14,803 nt of DNA from an uncultured Bacteroidales bacterium (GCA_937886455.1 CALGCU010000266.1:1-14803); one strand, 5' to 3'; positions 1 through 7,289 are shown, counted from the stretch's first letter. Made by a program: numbers and translations. Notes: generated from the letters alone by a model not told the origin.

Positions 1-473
1 TATCAATTTTTGCTCCCATTACACCCGACAGCAAGGGTATGTGGCTTTACATTGTTTGCCTTATGGGCCTTAACATCGGTAATGCCGTGTTCCAGATTTC
101 CGTATGGGCAATTGTTGCTGACTGCATTGAGGTCAGCTACCGTAAGACAGGTAAGAGTGAGGAAGGCTCACTTTACGCTCTTTATTCCTTCTTCCGTAAG
201 CTTTCTCAGGGTATCGGTTAGGCAGTTGTGTCCTGGGGCCTTGTTGCTATCGGCTTTGTTGAGGGTGAGAATGCCGTTCAGCCCGAAAACTTCGGTGAAG
301 ATGTAATGAAGCTTTATTTCATTGTTCTTGCCGCAGGCTCACTCATCGCATTCCTTTCAATGCAGTTTATTTATAACATCGGCAAAAAGGAAGAGGATGA
401 AATGGCTGCACTTGCAAAAGCAGAGGCAGAAGCTGAACAAGCAGAAGAAACTCCAGCCACAGAAGCTGAGTAA
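1..473 (+). pseudogene. GPH-family (MelB-like) sugar:cation symporter, 3' part, interrupted by an in-frame amber codon
   Basis: The reading frame enters from outside the window (first full codon at 3) and ends at TAA 471-473, giving about 155 residues of a C-terminal half. It contains a hydrophobic stretch near the start, the SVWAIVADCIE segment, the loop TGKSEEGSLYALYSFFRKLSQ, and two further membrane segments (about codons 73-85 and 100-122). This pattern is known from glycoside-pentoside-hexuronide transporters, which import sugars with Na+ or H+ through the inner membrane. The tail is hydrophilic and very rich in Ala and Glu. In-frame TAG at 219-221 interrupts the conserved stretch GIG-stop-AVVSWG. 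Family members usually carry Gln or another small or polar residue here, and CAG to TAG is a single transition. Coding quality is unchanged after the stop, so the lesion is recent, a sequencing error, or suppressed. The protein would lose its last membrane segments. The family is fairly sure; the substrate is unknown. Confidence 0.8.
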
Positions 474-492
474 TCTTCTTGTTAGAACCCAT

Positions 493-527
493 AAAAAGTC
501 CGAGTACAACGCTCGGACTTTTTTTTT
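493..527 (+). terminator. Rho-independent terminator after the transporter gene
   Basis: A perfect hairpin: GTCCGAG (498-504) pairs with CTCGGAC (512-518) around the seven-base loop TACAACG. The stem is extended by five A:T pairs (493-497 with 519-523), and a run of nine T follows at 519-527. It lies 20 bp after the TAA of the transporter, so it ends that transcript. Because the A-run and T-run are both present, it could also act on transcripts from the other strand. Confidence 0.93.
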
Positions 528-549
528 ATGTATTTTCTTTTTACCTTTG
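518..549 (+). promoter_or_regulatory. Candidate Bacteroidota sigma-70 promoter for the glycan cluster
   Basis: TACCTTTG at 542-549 matches the Bacteroidota -7 consensus TAnnTTTG exactly. The expected -33 position (about 518-522) falls in the terminator T-tract and reads CTTTT rather than TTTG, so only the -7 element is strong. Transcription would start near 556, giving a leader of about 20 nt before the GTG of the flippase gene. It is the only good -7 match between the terminator and the first cluster gene. Confidence 0.55.
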
Positions 550-576
550 TAACCTAACAATTACCCAAGAGAATTA

Positions 577-1818
577 GTGAATTATAGGCACGAGATAAAG
601 GATACGTTTTGGCTGATGTTCATGCAAGGGCTGACTTATGTGATTCCGCTTTTTGTGTGGCCTTATTTAATGCGTGTATTAGGGGCTGAGAAGTTTGGAT
701 ATATAGGTTTTGGTTTAGCCGTGAATCAATATCTGATGATTCTGGTGGATTTCGGATTTAATCTTAGTGCAACTAAGCGCATAGCTTTGGCCAAAGGTAA
801 TCAGACTGAGATAAATCGTATATTCTCACACACATTGATTGCTAAGTTATTGCTGTGTAGTGTGTCGTTTTTGATATTGTGTAGTGTGTCGCTTGTACCA
901 CAATACGCTATCTATCGCCCTGTTCTGTTTCTGCTATTCTCTATGGTAGTTGGTCAGGTGTTTACCTTCGTGTGGCTCTTTCAAGGGCTGGGTAAGATAC
1001 GTGTTGTAACTATTGTGAATAGTTTGACTAAGTTGGCTTTGTTGCCATTAACGTTTTGGTTGGTGAGGTGTCCTGAACATTATTTGCGTGCCGCAGTGTT
1101 ACAAGCTGTGGTGTACGTAGTGGCAGCATTGGCAAGTGATGTGATGATGTGTCGTATGAAACTGGCAAAGTTTGTTGGTGTGAAATGGTCAGAAGTGAAA
1201 GAAGCTTTGCAGGATAGTTTCCCTCTTTTCTTGTCGCAAGCAGCGAGCAGTGTGTATGCTATGTTGTTTGTGGTGATTTTGGGTTATGTGGCATCACCGG
1301 ACGAGGTGGGTAGGTATGCTGCTTCTGAAAAGCTAATGCGTATCAGTTGTGTACTTGTGTTTACACCCATAGTGCAAGCATTTTTTCCTCGTATCAGCAG
1401 GATAGCACAAACTCAAAAACAAGAGGCTTATCGTGCCATAGAACGATTGATGATAGTGGGTGGAGGTGTGATGTTATTCGTTTTCATCGTACTATTTTGG
1501 GGTGCCGAACCTATAGCAAGTTTATTGGGAAAAGGCTATGAAGGCATGGGGCTACTTTCAAAGATTATGGCAATTGTTCCATTGTTTGTAACCTTAGGTG
1601 GTATTGTAGGACAAGTTGGTTTGCTTGCTACCGGAGGTGAGAAGGATAAGCAGGTGTATAGAAATATCTATTTATGTGCAGCTGCGTGTTCACTATTTTT
1701 AGTGAGTATTTGCGTCCCTATATGGCATGCAGAAGGAGCAGCATGGGCGCTATTGCTCACAGAAGGATTAGTTTGTCTGGCAATGTTGCTTGCTTACAGA
1801 AGAATGAAAAAGAGATGA
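577..1818 (+). CDS. wzx: Wzx-type polysaccharide repeat-unit flippase
   Basis: This 413-residue, almost entirely hydrophobic protein has about 12 predicted membrane segments. The N-terminus (KDTFWLMFMQGLTYVIPLF, then PYLMRVLGAEKFGYIGFG) is typical of RfbX/Wzx flippases of the MOP superfamily. Such proteins move undecaprenyl-diphosphate-linked oligosaccharides from the cytoplasmic to the periplasmic face of the inner membrane. The start is GTG at 577, which is uncommon. It is preferred because the N-terminal motif begins right after it, no in-frame ATG lies upstream, and the next in-frame ATG would delete the motif. It is the first gene of the cluster, and its TGA overlaps the ATG of the next gene by four bases (ATGA, 1815-1818), which suggests translational coupling. 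An in-frame 24-bp repeat at 854-891 lies inside a membrane segment. The flippase role is confident; the transported glycan is unknown. Confidence 0.9.
   Translation: MNYRHEIKDTFWLMFMQGLTYVIPLFVWPYLMRVLGAEKFGYIGFGLAVNQYLMILVDFGFNLSATKRIALAKGNQTEINRIFSHTLIAKLLLCSVSFLILCSVSLVPQYAIYRPVLFLLFSMVVGQVFTFVWLFQGLGKIRVVTIVNSLTKLALLPLTFWLVRCPEHYLRAAVLQAVVYVVAALASDVMMCRMKLAKFVGVKWSEVKEALQDSFPLFLSQAASSVYAMLFVVILGYVASPDEVGRYAASEKLMRISCVLVFTPIVQAFFPRISRIAQTQKQEAYRAIERLMIVGGGVMLFVFIVLFWGAEPIASLLGKGYEGMGLLSKIMAIVPLFVTLGGIVGQVGLLATGGEKDKQVYRNIYLCAAACSLFLVSICVPIWHAEGAAWALLLTEGLVCLAMLLAYRRMKKR
854..891 (+). repeat. In-frame 24-bp-period direct repeat inside wzx
   Basis: The 14-mer TGTGTAGTGTGTCG occurs at 854-867 and again at 878-891, a period of 24 bp or eight codons. 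It encodes LCSVSFLI followed by LCSVSL in a membrane segment. The intervening bases have diverged, so this is an old small duplication or coincidence of codon use in a Val/Ser/Leu-rich helix. Confidence 0.6.
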
Positions 1819-3011
1819 ATTACTTAACGCTGATATTATTGGTAATGGGATGCTTTGTCATAGTGGAAATGCTATGTGGAAGATATGACAAAGTGTGTAA
1901 GCAAGTATATAATCTTGCTTTCGTTACATTGGTGGTGATGGTAGGGGCAAAGTATATGTTAGGTCCGGATGTGGCTAATTATTTTCCCCATTATAATACC
2001 TTACCACATCTTGACCGTATTTTCTCAGAGCTGGATGATTTACTTTTTGAGCCTGGATTTAATCTCTATTGTTCTTTGTTAAAGACTTTGGGAATATCGT
2101 TTTGGGGTATGACATTGAGTGTGACACTCATCTATTATACGGCGATTTATTTACTCTTTAGGCGACTTACAGCTTATCGCACATTAGCTTTGTTTGCTTT
2201 GGTATTGTTGGATTACAATTTGGTGTTGTATGAATACAGACAATGTTTGGCAGTGTCGTTCTTTATTTTTGCCTATTTGTTGCTGGAGAAACGTCACTAT
2301 GTGAGTGGAGTGGTGTGTGTGTTAGTTTGTGTATTAATGCATAAGTCAGGTGTATTTATCTGTATGGCTGCAGGTTTGTTTATGATGTTTTGGCAGTTTA
2401 CATTGGACAAAAAGGCTTACATAGCCTTGGGCGTATTGTTGTGTTCTATGTTGGTATTGCCCATGAGTAGTTTGGGTGATTTATTGGCGCAGAGTCTTCC
2501 ATTGAATGATGCGATTAAAGACTCTTTATCTTTACATTTGAAGATGGGTAGTAAGGTTCAGATTATTTTTCCCATCTATTTCTTGGCGATACTCTGTTTG
2601 GCATATTATAGCAATTTCTCAGAAAAAGACAAGCGTTGGCATTGGATGATGTGGTTGTGTGTAGCAGTGATAGTGTCGTTGTATCAGTATTGGTTTTTAT
2701 TGAATCGTTTACGTTCCTTTGTATTGCCATTTTTGTTAGTATATATGCAAAGCGAGATGGCACAAAGTGAGCGCAAAAAAGACCTTTTGCCGGCACAATT
2801 GTTTGGCGTGGTGTTTATGCTCTATGCGGCAGTTTTTACATACAGTAGTAGTCTGACACCCCCGTATGCTAAGAGTAAGACAAATCGTATTTCCACTGTG
2901 TTTGAATTGTGTCATCACTCAAAAGAGGAATTGCAACACCGCCAAATCAGGGAAGCACGATTGTTTTGGGAACATGATTTTCTTCAAACGCAAAAAGAAG
3001 AAGCAAAATGA
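1815..3011 (+). CDS. EpsG-family polysaccharide polymerase (Wzy role)
   Basis: Starting at ATG 1815 gives 398 residues. Extending to an upstream start at 1674 would add 47 residues read out of frame through the flippase gene, so it is rejected. The protein is polytopic with about ten membrane segments. It shows features I associate with the EpsG family: a conserved early stretch with GPDVANYFPHYN (about residues 53-64), then YEYRQCLAVSFFIFAYLLLEKRHY in mid-protein and MHKSG shortly after. EpsG proteins take the Wzy place in many capsule, exopolysaccharide and O-antigen clusters, joining repeat units on their lipid carrier in the periplasm. The C-terminal end is hydrophilic and charged. It overlaps the flippase gene (ATGA) and the next glycosyltransferase gene (ATGA at 3008-3011). 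No other polymerase candidate occurs in the cluster, which supports the role. Confidence 0.85.
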   Translation: MNYLTLILLVMGCFVIVEMLCGRYDKVCKQVYNLAFVTLVVMVGAKYMLGPDVANYFPHYNTLPHLDRIFSELDDLLFEPGFNLYCSLLKTLGISFWGMTLSVTLIYYTAIYLLFRRLTAYRTLALFALVLLDYNLVLYEYRQCLAVSFFIFAYLLLEKRHYVSGVVCVLVCVLMHKSGVFICMAAGLFMMFWQFTLDKKAYIALGVLLCSMLVLPMSSLGDLLAQSLPLNDAIKDSLSLHLKMGSKVQIIFPIYFLAILCLAYYSNFSEKDKRWHWMMWLCVAVIVSLYQYWFLLNRLRSFVLPFLLVYMQSEMAQSERKKDLLPAQLFGVVFMLYAAVFTYSSSLTPPYAKSKTNRISTVFELCHHSKEELQHRQIREARLFWEHDFLQTQKEEAK

Positions 3012-3835
3012 TAGATATATTACTTTCCACCTATAATGGTGGCCAATACTTGCGGGAACAACTGGATTCATTGCTGGCACAGACGTGTCAAGAATGGGAA
3101 CTATACATTCGAGATGATGGTTCGTCTGATATCACATTGTCGTTGATAGAGGAGTATTGCAAGGAGTATCCGGAGAAAATACATTTTTATCAAGATGAGT
3201 TGGATAATATCGGCTCAATGCATTCTTTTGAGGAGTTATTGACCCATTGTGCTCATTCGGAATATGTGATGTTTTGTGATCAAGATGATGTATGGTTGCC
3301 TGAGAAGATAAATGTATTTTATCAAGCTATGAAATGTTTGGAGGCAGAGTGTGGAAGTGATGTCCCTCTCTTGGTGCATGGAGATATGCATGTGGTCAAT
3401 CAGTCCTTACAACTTATACATGACTCGTTCTGGAAGTATGCTAATCTGCGACCGGATTTGCTCGATGAAAACGCTCATTTTTTAGGAATATGTAATGATA
3501 TTACAGGATGTTCATGTTTGTTTAATCAGAAGACTCGACAAGTTTCCTTACCGTTTAATCCTCGCAGTTATATGCACGATGCGTGGTTGGGGGTAAGTGT
3601 TGTGGCACATGGTGGCAAGATTCATCCTGTGTATAAACCTACCATGTTGTATCGCCAACACGGAAACAACACCTTGGGAGCAGTGGAGTATTCTCGTTCC
3701 TTGCTCAATTTGGGCTTTAGATGGAAGTTGGCGTGTCAATCGTATGCTAATTCTCATCCGTTGATATTTAAGAATGTGTTGAGTTTTGTGTGGTATAAAT
3801 TGCATTATTTATTTACACGTCATTTTACAAAATAG
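3008..3835 (+). CDS. Family 2 glycosyltransferase (rhamnosyltransferase-like)
   Basis: A 275-residue soluble protein with a GT-A fold signature: the opening strand ILLSTYNGGQYLREQL (4-19), nucleotide-binding DDGSSD (36-41), DQDD metal-binding motif (91-94), then HDAWL (190-194) and YRQHGNN (215-221). The DQDDVW and RQH pattern is common in GT2 enzymes annotated as alpha-L-rhamnosyltransferases, although donor sugar cannot be read from sequence. It should act on the cytoplasmic face, extending the lipid-linked repeat unit. The ATG overlaps the TGA of the polymerase gene. The C-terminus (about 240-275) is aromatic and basic and may touch the membrane. It is clearly related to the next gene product. 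Confidence 0.9.
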   Translation: MIDILLSTYNGGQYLREQLDSLLAQTCQEWELYIRDDGSSDITLSLIEEYCKEYPEKIHFYQDELDNIGSMHSFEELLTHCAHSEYVMFCDQDDVWLPEKINVFYQAMKCLEAECGSDVPLLVHGDMHVVNQSLQLIHDSFWKYANLRPDLLDENAHFLGICNDITGCSCLFNQKTRQVSLPFNPRSYMHDAWLGVSVVAHGGKIHPVYKPTMLYRQHGNNTLGAVEYSRSLLNLGFRWKLACQSYANSHPLIFKNVLSFVWYKLHYLFTRHFTK

Positions 3836-3839
3836 CACG

Positions 3840-4562
3840 ATGAATACGGTGTGTATAGCAACATATAATGGCGAAAAGTATATAGCAGAGCAACTTCAGT
3901 CGATACTTGCGCAAATAGCAATGGATGACGAAGTTGTTGTGTCTGATGATGGCTCAACGGATCGTACTTGTGAAATTGTGGAGTCTTTTCAGGACGCACG
4001 CATACGTTTATTGCACAACGATTCTCATCATTTTAAGTGGAATTTTATTCATGCATTGAAACATGCTCAAGGTGAGTATGTGTTTTTATCTGATCAGGAC
4101 GATGTGTGGATGGAGGGTAAATATGATACTTGTTGCAGGTTGTTAGAAACATACGATTTGGTTGTGACAGACAGCATAGTGACAGATGAACTTTTGAATG
4201 AACTTGAGCCTTCATTTTTTCGCTTCTATCATTCCGGAACGGGCTTATTGAAAAATGCTGTGCAAAACACCTATTTTGGCGCATGTATGGCGTTTCGTCG
4301 GTCCTTACTACAGCGAGCATTCCCATTTCCTAAAACTAATGAGGTGGGACATGACATCTGGTTGGGTCTTGTGGCGGAAATGACAGGTAAGCCTTATTTT
4401 TTGCCTCAACCATTCTTGTTGTATCGTCGTCATCAGGCAGCACTAACCACGCTCTCTGGTCCCGTGTTGAAACGTAGTAATCGGAGTTTGTTGGTGAAAT
4501 TATGGAGTAGAGTTGTAGTGTTATGGGAAGTGGTGAAGTATCTTGCTACACATCGTTCATAA
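3840..4562 (+). CDS. Family 2 glycosyltransferase, paralogue of the preceding gene
   Basis: The ATG at 3840 gives 240 residues and places the catalytic opening strand (VCIATYNGEKYIAEQL, 4-19) at the N-terminus as in the gene before it. The longer TTG-initiated version from 3786 runs through the end of that gene and is rejected. Motifs are DDGSTD (36-41), DQDD (85-88), HDIWL (171-175) and LLYRRHQ (193-199), in the same order and nearly the same spacing as in the 3008-3835 product. This supports an old duplication followed by divergence. It starts 4 bp after the previous stop and is the last gene of the first tightly packed group, because a 155-bp gap follows. Role: adding one sugar to the lipid-linked repeat unit; donor unknown. 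Confidence 0.9.
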   Translation: MNTVCIATYNGEKYIAEQLQSILAQIAMDDEVVVSDDGSTDRTCEIVESFQDARIRLLHNDSHHFKWNFIHALKHAQGEYVFLSDQDDVWMEGKYDTCCRLLETYDLVVTDSIVTDELLNELEPSFFRFYHSGTGLLKNAVQNTYFGACMAFRRSLLQRAFPFPKTNEVGHDIWLGLVAEMTGKPYFLPQPFLLYRRHQAALTTLSGPVLKRSNRSLLVKLWSRVVVLWEVVKYLATHRS

Positions 4563-4667
4563 TCGTGTGAGATAACTCTATCCTTGTTATTTCTTTTTGT
4601 GCCTTTAAGAGTTTTAATTGGGCAGTACTAATTTTATTTTCTTGTATAAACAATAAAATGCGTGAAA

Positions 4668-4699
4668 GTTGGTTTTAATAAGAAAAATGCCTATATTTG
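4668..4699 (+). promoter_or_regulatory. Bacteroidota sigma-70 promoter inside the glycan cluster
   Basis: TATATTTG at 4692-4699 is a full match to the -7 consensus TAnnTTTG. GTTG at 4668-4671 matches three of four bases of the -33 box TTTG, with 20 bp between them, within the usual 19-21. Transcription would begin near 4706, leaving a leader of roughly a dozen bases before ATG 4718. It lies in the only sizeable gap of the cluster (4563-4717), which holds no other element I can recognise. Confidence 0.72.
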
Positions 4700-4717
4700 T
4701 GCATTCTTATTATAATC

Positions 4718-5479
4718 ATGCAAAATAGACTTGTTTCTATCATTACGCCTGTGTACAATGGTGCTCGCTTTATGCGTTACACCATTGATAGTGTTTTAGC
4801 ACAAACCTATCAAGAGTGGGAAATGTATATTGTTGATGATGGTTCAAAGGACAATAGCGCAGAGATTGCTTCTGAATATGCCGCCAAGGATAGTCGTATC
4901 CACTTGTTGCAACAGGCTAATGCTGGGTCAGCAGCTGCACGTAACAACGGGATTAAACGTGCACAAGGAAGATATATTGTCTTGTTGGATTCTGATGATG
5001 TTTGGGAGCCAACCTTTTTGGAAGACCAACTTCGTTTTATGCAAGCGACACCCGGTGCGTTGTTGATATGTTCGGCACATAAGCGTATTGATGAGAATGG
5101 CAACGAGTTTAAATCACCATTTTTCCCTCCTAAAGTAATTCGACGTAAAGACCTGTTGAAAACAAACTCCATATCATGTTTGACTGGGGTGTATGATAGT
5201 GCTGCTTTTGGAAAGTTTTATTTACGTGAGGATTTTAGAAGTCTTCGTGATGACCATGTTTATTGGTTGGACATTCTGAAAAAGGTGGAAGTGGCTTATG
5301 GAAATCAACAAGTGTTGGCATCCTATCGTATGTCACAATTTGCTGTGACACATAATAAGTTAAAAATGATTCGTCCTCAGTTTAAGGTGTATCGTGAGTA
5401 TGAACACATGGGGTGGTTAAAAGCATGTTATTACCTCTTCTGTTGGGCATTTAATGGTATTAAGAAACATCATTCGTAG
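4718..5479 (+). CDS. Family 2 glycosyltransferase (WcaA/capsular type)
   Basis: The ATG at 4718 gives 253 residues. A TTG start at 4697 would place the start codon inside the promoter -7 box and is rejected. Motifs are SIITPVYNG (7-15), VDDGSKD (39-45), NAGSAAARNNGI (68-79), which is the classic GT2 N-x-G-x-x-x-A-R-N segment, DSDDVW (91-96) and a late DDHVYWLDIL (178-187), where an acidic residue probably acts as catalytic base. This subtype is common in capsule and O-antigen clusters and is distinct from the two upstream transferases. The C-terminus (KACYYLFCWAFNGIKKH) is hydrophobic and basic and may bind the membrane. It heads the second transcription group and is followed after 3 bp by gnu. 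Donor sugar unknown. Confidence 0.9.
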   Translation: MQNRLVSIITPVYNGARFMRYTIDSVLAQTYQEWEMYIVDDGSKDNSAEIASEYAAKDSRIHLLQQANAGSAAARNNGIKRAQGRYIVLLDSDDVWEPTFLEDQLRFMQATPGALLICSAHKRIDENGNEFKSPFFPPKVIRRKDLLKTNSISCLTGVYDSAAFGKFYLREDFRSLRDDHVYWLDILKKVEVAYGNQQVLASYRMSQFAVTHNKLKMIRPQFKVYREYEHMGWLKACYYLFCWAFNGIKKHHS

Positions 5480-5482
5480 TGT

Positions 5483-6469
5483 ATGCGTATAGCTGTTATT
5501 GGTGGATCTGGATTTGTCGGGACACGACTGATTGCGTTGTTGAAAGATTCTCATATTCTCACAAATATTGATAAACAACAAAGTGTTTTTTATCCTGAAA
5601 TCACGCAGATAGTGAATGTCTTGGATAAGGAAAATTTGGTTAATGCATTGAAGAATCATGATGCAGTAGTGTTGTTGGCTGCGGAGCATCGGGATGATGT
5701 GACTCCTATTTCTTTGTATTATGATGTGAACGTGCAAGGAATGCGTAATACGTTGGAGGCTATGGAGGCGAATGGGATTAAACGCTTGTTGTTTACAAGT
5801 TCTGTGGCTGTGTATGGATTGAATAAAGAAAATCCTAATGAGCAACATCCGGCAGATCCGTGTAATCATTATGGAAAGAGCAAGTGGGAGGCTGAGGGCG
5901 TGTTGCGTGAGTGGATGGAAAAATATCCGGATTGGCATGTGAATGTGTTGCGCCCGACTGTGATTTTTGGGGAGAGAAATAGGGGAAATGTTTATAATTT
6001 ATTGAACCAAATAGCACATGGACGATTCTTGATGGTAGGCAAAGGAGAGAATGTGAAGTCGATGGCGTATGTGGGAAATATAGTGGGACTTATTCAGTTT
6101 CTTCTGGAAAGAGACCAAGAAGGTTATGATGTGTTTAACTACACTGATAAGCCGGATATGAATATGAATGATTTGGTTCGTTTAGTAAGCACAGTATTAA
6201 AGAAACGTCTTCTTTCTGTTCATTTCCCGTATTGGTTGGGTATGTGTGGAGGTTATTGCTTTGATGCACTGGCATGGCTCACTCGTCGTAAGTTGGCGAT
6301 TAGTTCTGTTCGTGTAAAGAAGTTTTGTTCAACCACTCAGTTTGATTCATCTAAAGTGCTTGCCACTGGATTTAAAGCCCCGTTTAGTTTGTCGGATGGA
6401 TTAAGCAGGACATTGAAATTTGAATTTATAGAAGATGCCTCAGAGGGCAAAGTTTTTATTTCGGAGTAA
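5483..6469 (+). CDS. gnu: Und-PP-GlcNAc 4-epimerase (Gnu-type extended SDR)
   Basis: A 328-residue extended short-chain dehydrogenase/reductase. The NAD-binding glycine motif is GGSGFVG (7-13), and the catalytic set is SS (106-107) with Y130 and K134 in YGKSK. Several stretches match, from memory, the E. coli O157 Gnu protein rather than UDP-glucose 4-epimerase: AAEHRDDV (66-73), SLYYDVNVQG (77-86), FGERNRGNVYNLL (162-174), KSMAYVGNIV (192-201) and SSVRVKKFC (274-282). The C-terminal FISE also fits. Gnu interconverts GlcNAc and GalNAc while the sugar is attached to undecaprenyl diphosphate, on the cytoplasmic side of the membrane. Its place among glycosyltransferases with Wzx and Wzy genes fits making a GalNAc-initiated repeat unit. 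The alternative is a UDP-sugar epimerase of the same superfamily, which I consider less likely. Confidence 0.82.
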   Translation: MRIAVIGGSGFVGTRLIALLKDSHILTNIDKQQSVFYPEITQIVNVLDKENLVNALKNHDAVVLLAAEHRDDVTPISLYYDVNVQGMRNTLEAMEANGIKRLLFTSSVAVYGLNKENPNEQHPADPCNHYGKSKWEAEGVLREWMEKYPDWHVNVLRPTVIFGERNRGNVYNLLNQIAHGRFLMVGKGENVKSMAYVGNIVGLIQFLLERDQEGYDVFNYTDKPDMNMNDLVRLVSTVLKKRLLSVHFPYWLGMCGGYCFDALAWLTRRKLAISSVRVKKFCSTTQFDSSKVLATGFKAPFSLSDGLSRTLKFEFIEDASEGKVFISE

Positions 6470-6479
6470 AGGGAAAGAT

Positions 6480-7289
6480 ATGATAAATGTATCCATTGTA
6501 GTATATCAAACGGAAGAGGCGAAGATACGTAATCTGATTGCAGTGCTTAGAGCGAGTGCCTTGATTGATCGGATTTTTGTAGTGGATAATTCTTCTCGCG
6601 CTTTTTCATCTGCTTTGTTGGATGCTGATTATATCTTCAATAATGAGAATTTGGGTTATGGTAGAGCACATAATATTGCCATTCGTCAAACCCTGAGTGA
6701 GCAAACGCCCTATCACTTGGTTTTAAATCCTGATGTTACCTTTGATGCTACCATTTTACAGGAGTTAATAGATTATATGGAGAAACATAAGGATGTGGCT
6801 TCTCTTATGCCTCAAATCTATTATCCGAATGGTAAACGGCAGCATTTGTGCAAACTACTACCAACTCCTCTTGATTTGCTGGGCAGACGGTTTCTGCCAC
6901 GATGGGTGATGAAAAAGCGTAATCGTCGCTACGAACTGCGCGACACCGGCTATAAATCAATCATGAATATTCCATATCTTTCCGGTTGTTTTATGTTGTT
7001 GCGTTCTGATGCTCTTCGTGAAGTGGGTATTTTTGATGAGCGCTTCTTCCTTTATCCGGAAGACATTGACTTGACGCGTCGTTTGCATGCTTGTTTTCGC
7101 ACAGTCTTTTATCCTCATGTGAGCATTGTGCATGAATATGGTCAAGGTTCTTATAAGAGTGTTCGCTTGTTGTGCTGGCACATGGTAAATATGTGTCGAT
7201 ATTTTTGCAAGTGGGGATGGATTAAAGATCCTGAACGCAAGTTAATGAATCAACGTTGTTTGAAGGAGAATATGCCATCAGTGAAATAA
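6480..7289 (+). CDS. Family 2 glycosyltransferase (WbbL/rhamnosyltransferase-like)
   Basis: The ATG at 6480 is preceded by the purine-rich GGGAAAG (6471-6477), and the opening strand VSIVVYQTEE lies at residues 4-13, so the upstream start at 6435 inside gnu is rejected. The 269-residue protein has VVDNSS (34-39), NLGYGRAHN (57-65), NPDV (83-86) as the metal-binding DxD equivalent, SGCFMLLR (168-175) and YPEDIDL (192-198). This is the pattern of the WbbL-like GT2 group, many of whose members transfer rhamnose, but donor is not provable here. The C-terminus is rich in Trp, Cys and basic residues. It lies 10 bp after gnu and is the last gene of the cluster, facing the convergent priA gene with only 19 bp between stop codons. 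Confidence 0.9.
   Translation: MINVSIVVYQTEEAKIRNLIAVLRASALIDRIFVVDNSSRAFSSALLDADYIFNNENLGYGRAHNIAIRQTLSEQTPYHLVLNPDVTFDATILQELIDYMEKHKDVASLMPQIYYPNGKRQHLCKLLPTPLDLLGRRFLPRWVMKKRNRRYELRDTGYKSIMNIPYLSGCFMLLRSDALREVGIFDERFFLYPEDIDLTRRLHACFRTVFYPHVSIVHEYGQGSYKSVRLLCWHMVNMCRYFCKWGWIKDPERKLMNQRCLKENMPSVK

Noticed and set aside
1..473. General recoding of TAG as glutamine in this genome
   Set aside because: Genes ending at 3835 and 5479 use TAG as a proper stop directly before the next gene, so the standard code applies to the window.
4563..4667. Terminator after the second glycosyltransferase gene
   Set aside because: Only a six-base inverted repeat (AACTCT/AGAGTT) with a very long loop is present and there is no T-tract directly after it.
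4810..5172. 120-codon minus-strand open frame
   Set aside because: Shadow of the glycosyltransferase gene at 4718-5479; no recognisable motif and no promoter.
5417..5938. 173-codon minus-strand open frame antisense to gnu
   Set aside because: It lies opposite a clearly coding gene, is rich in Ile, His and Arg as expected from a reversed coding strand, and shows no domain.
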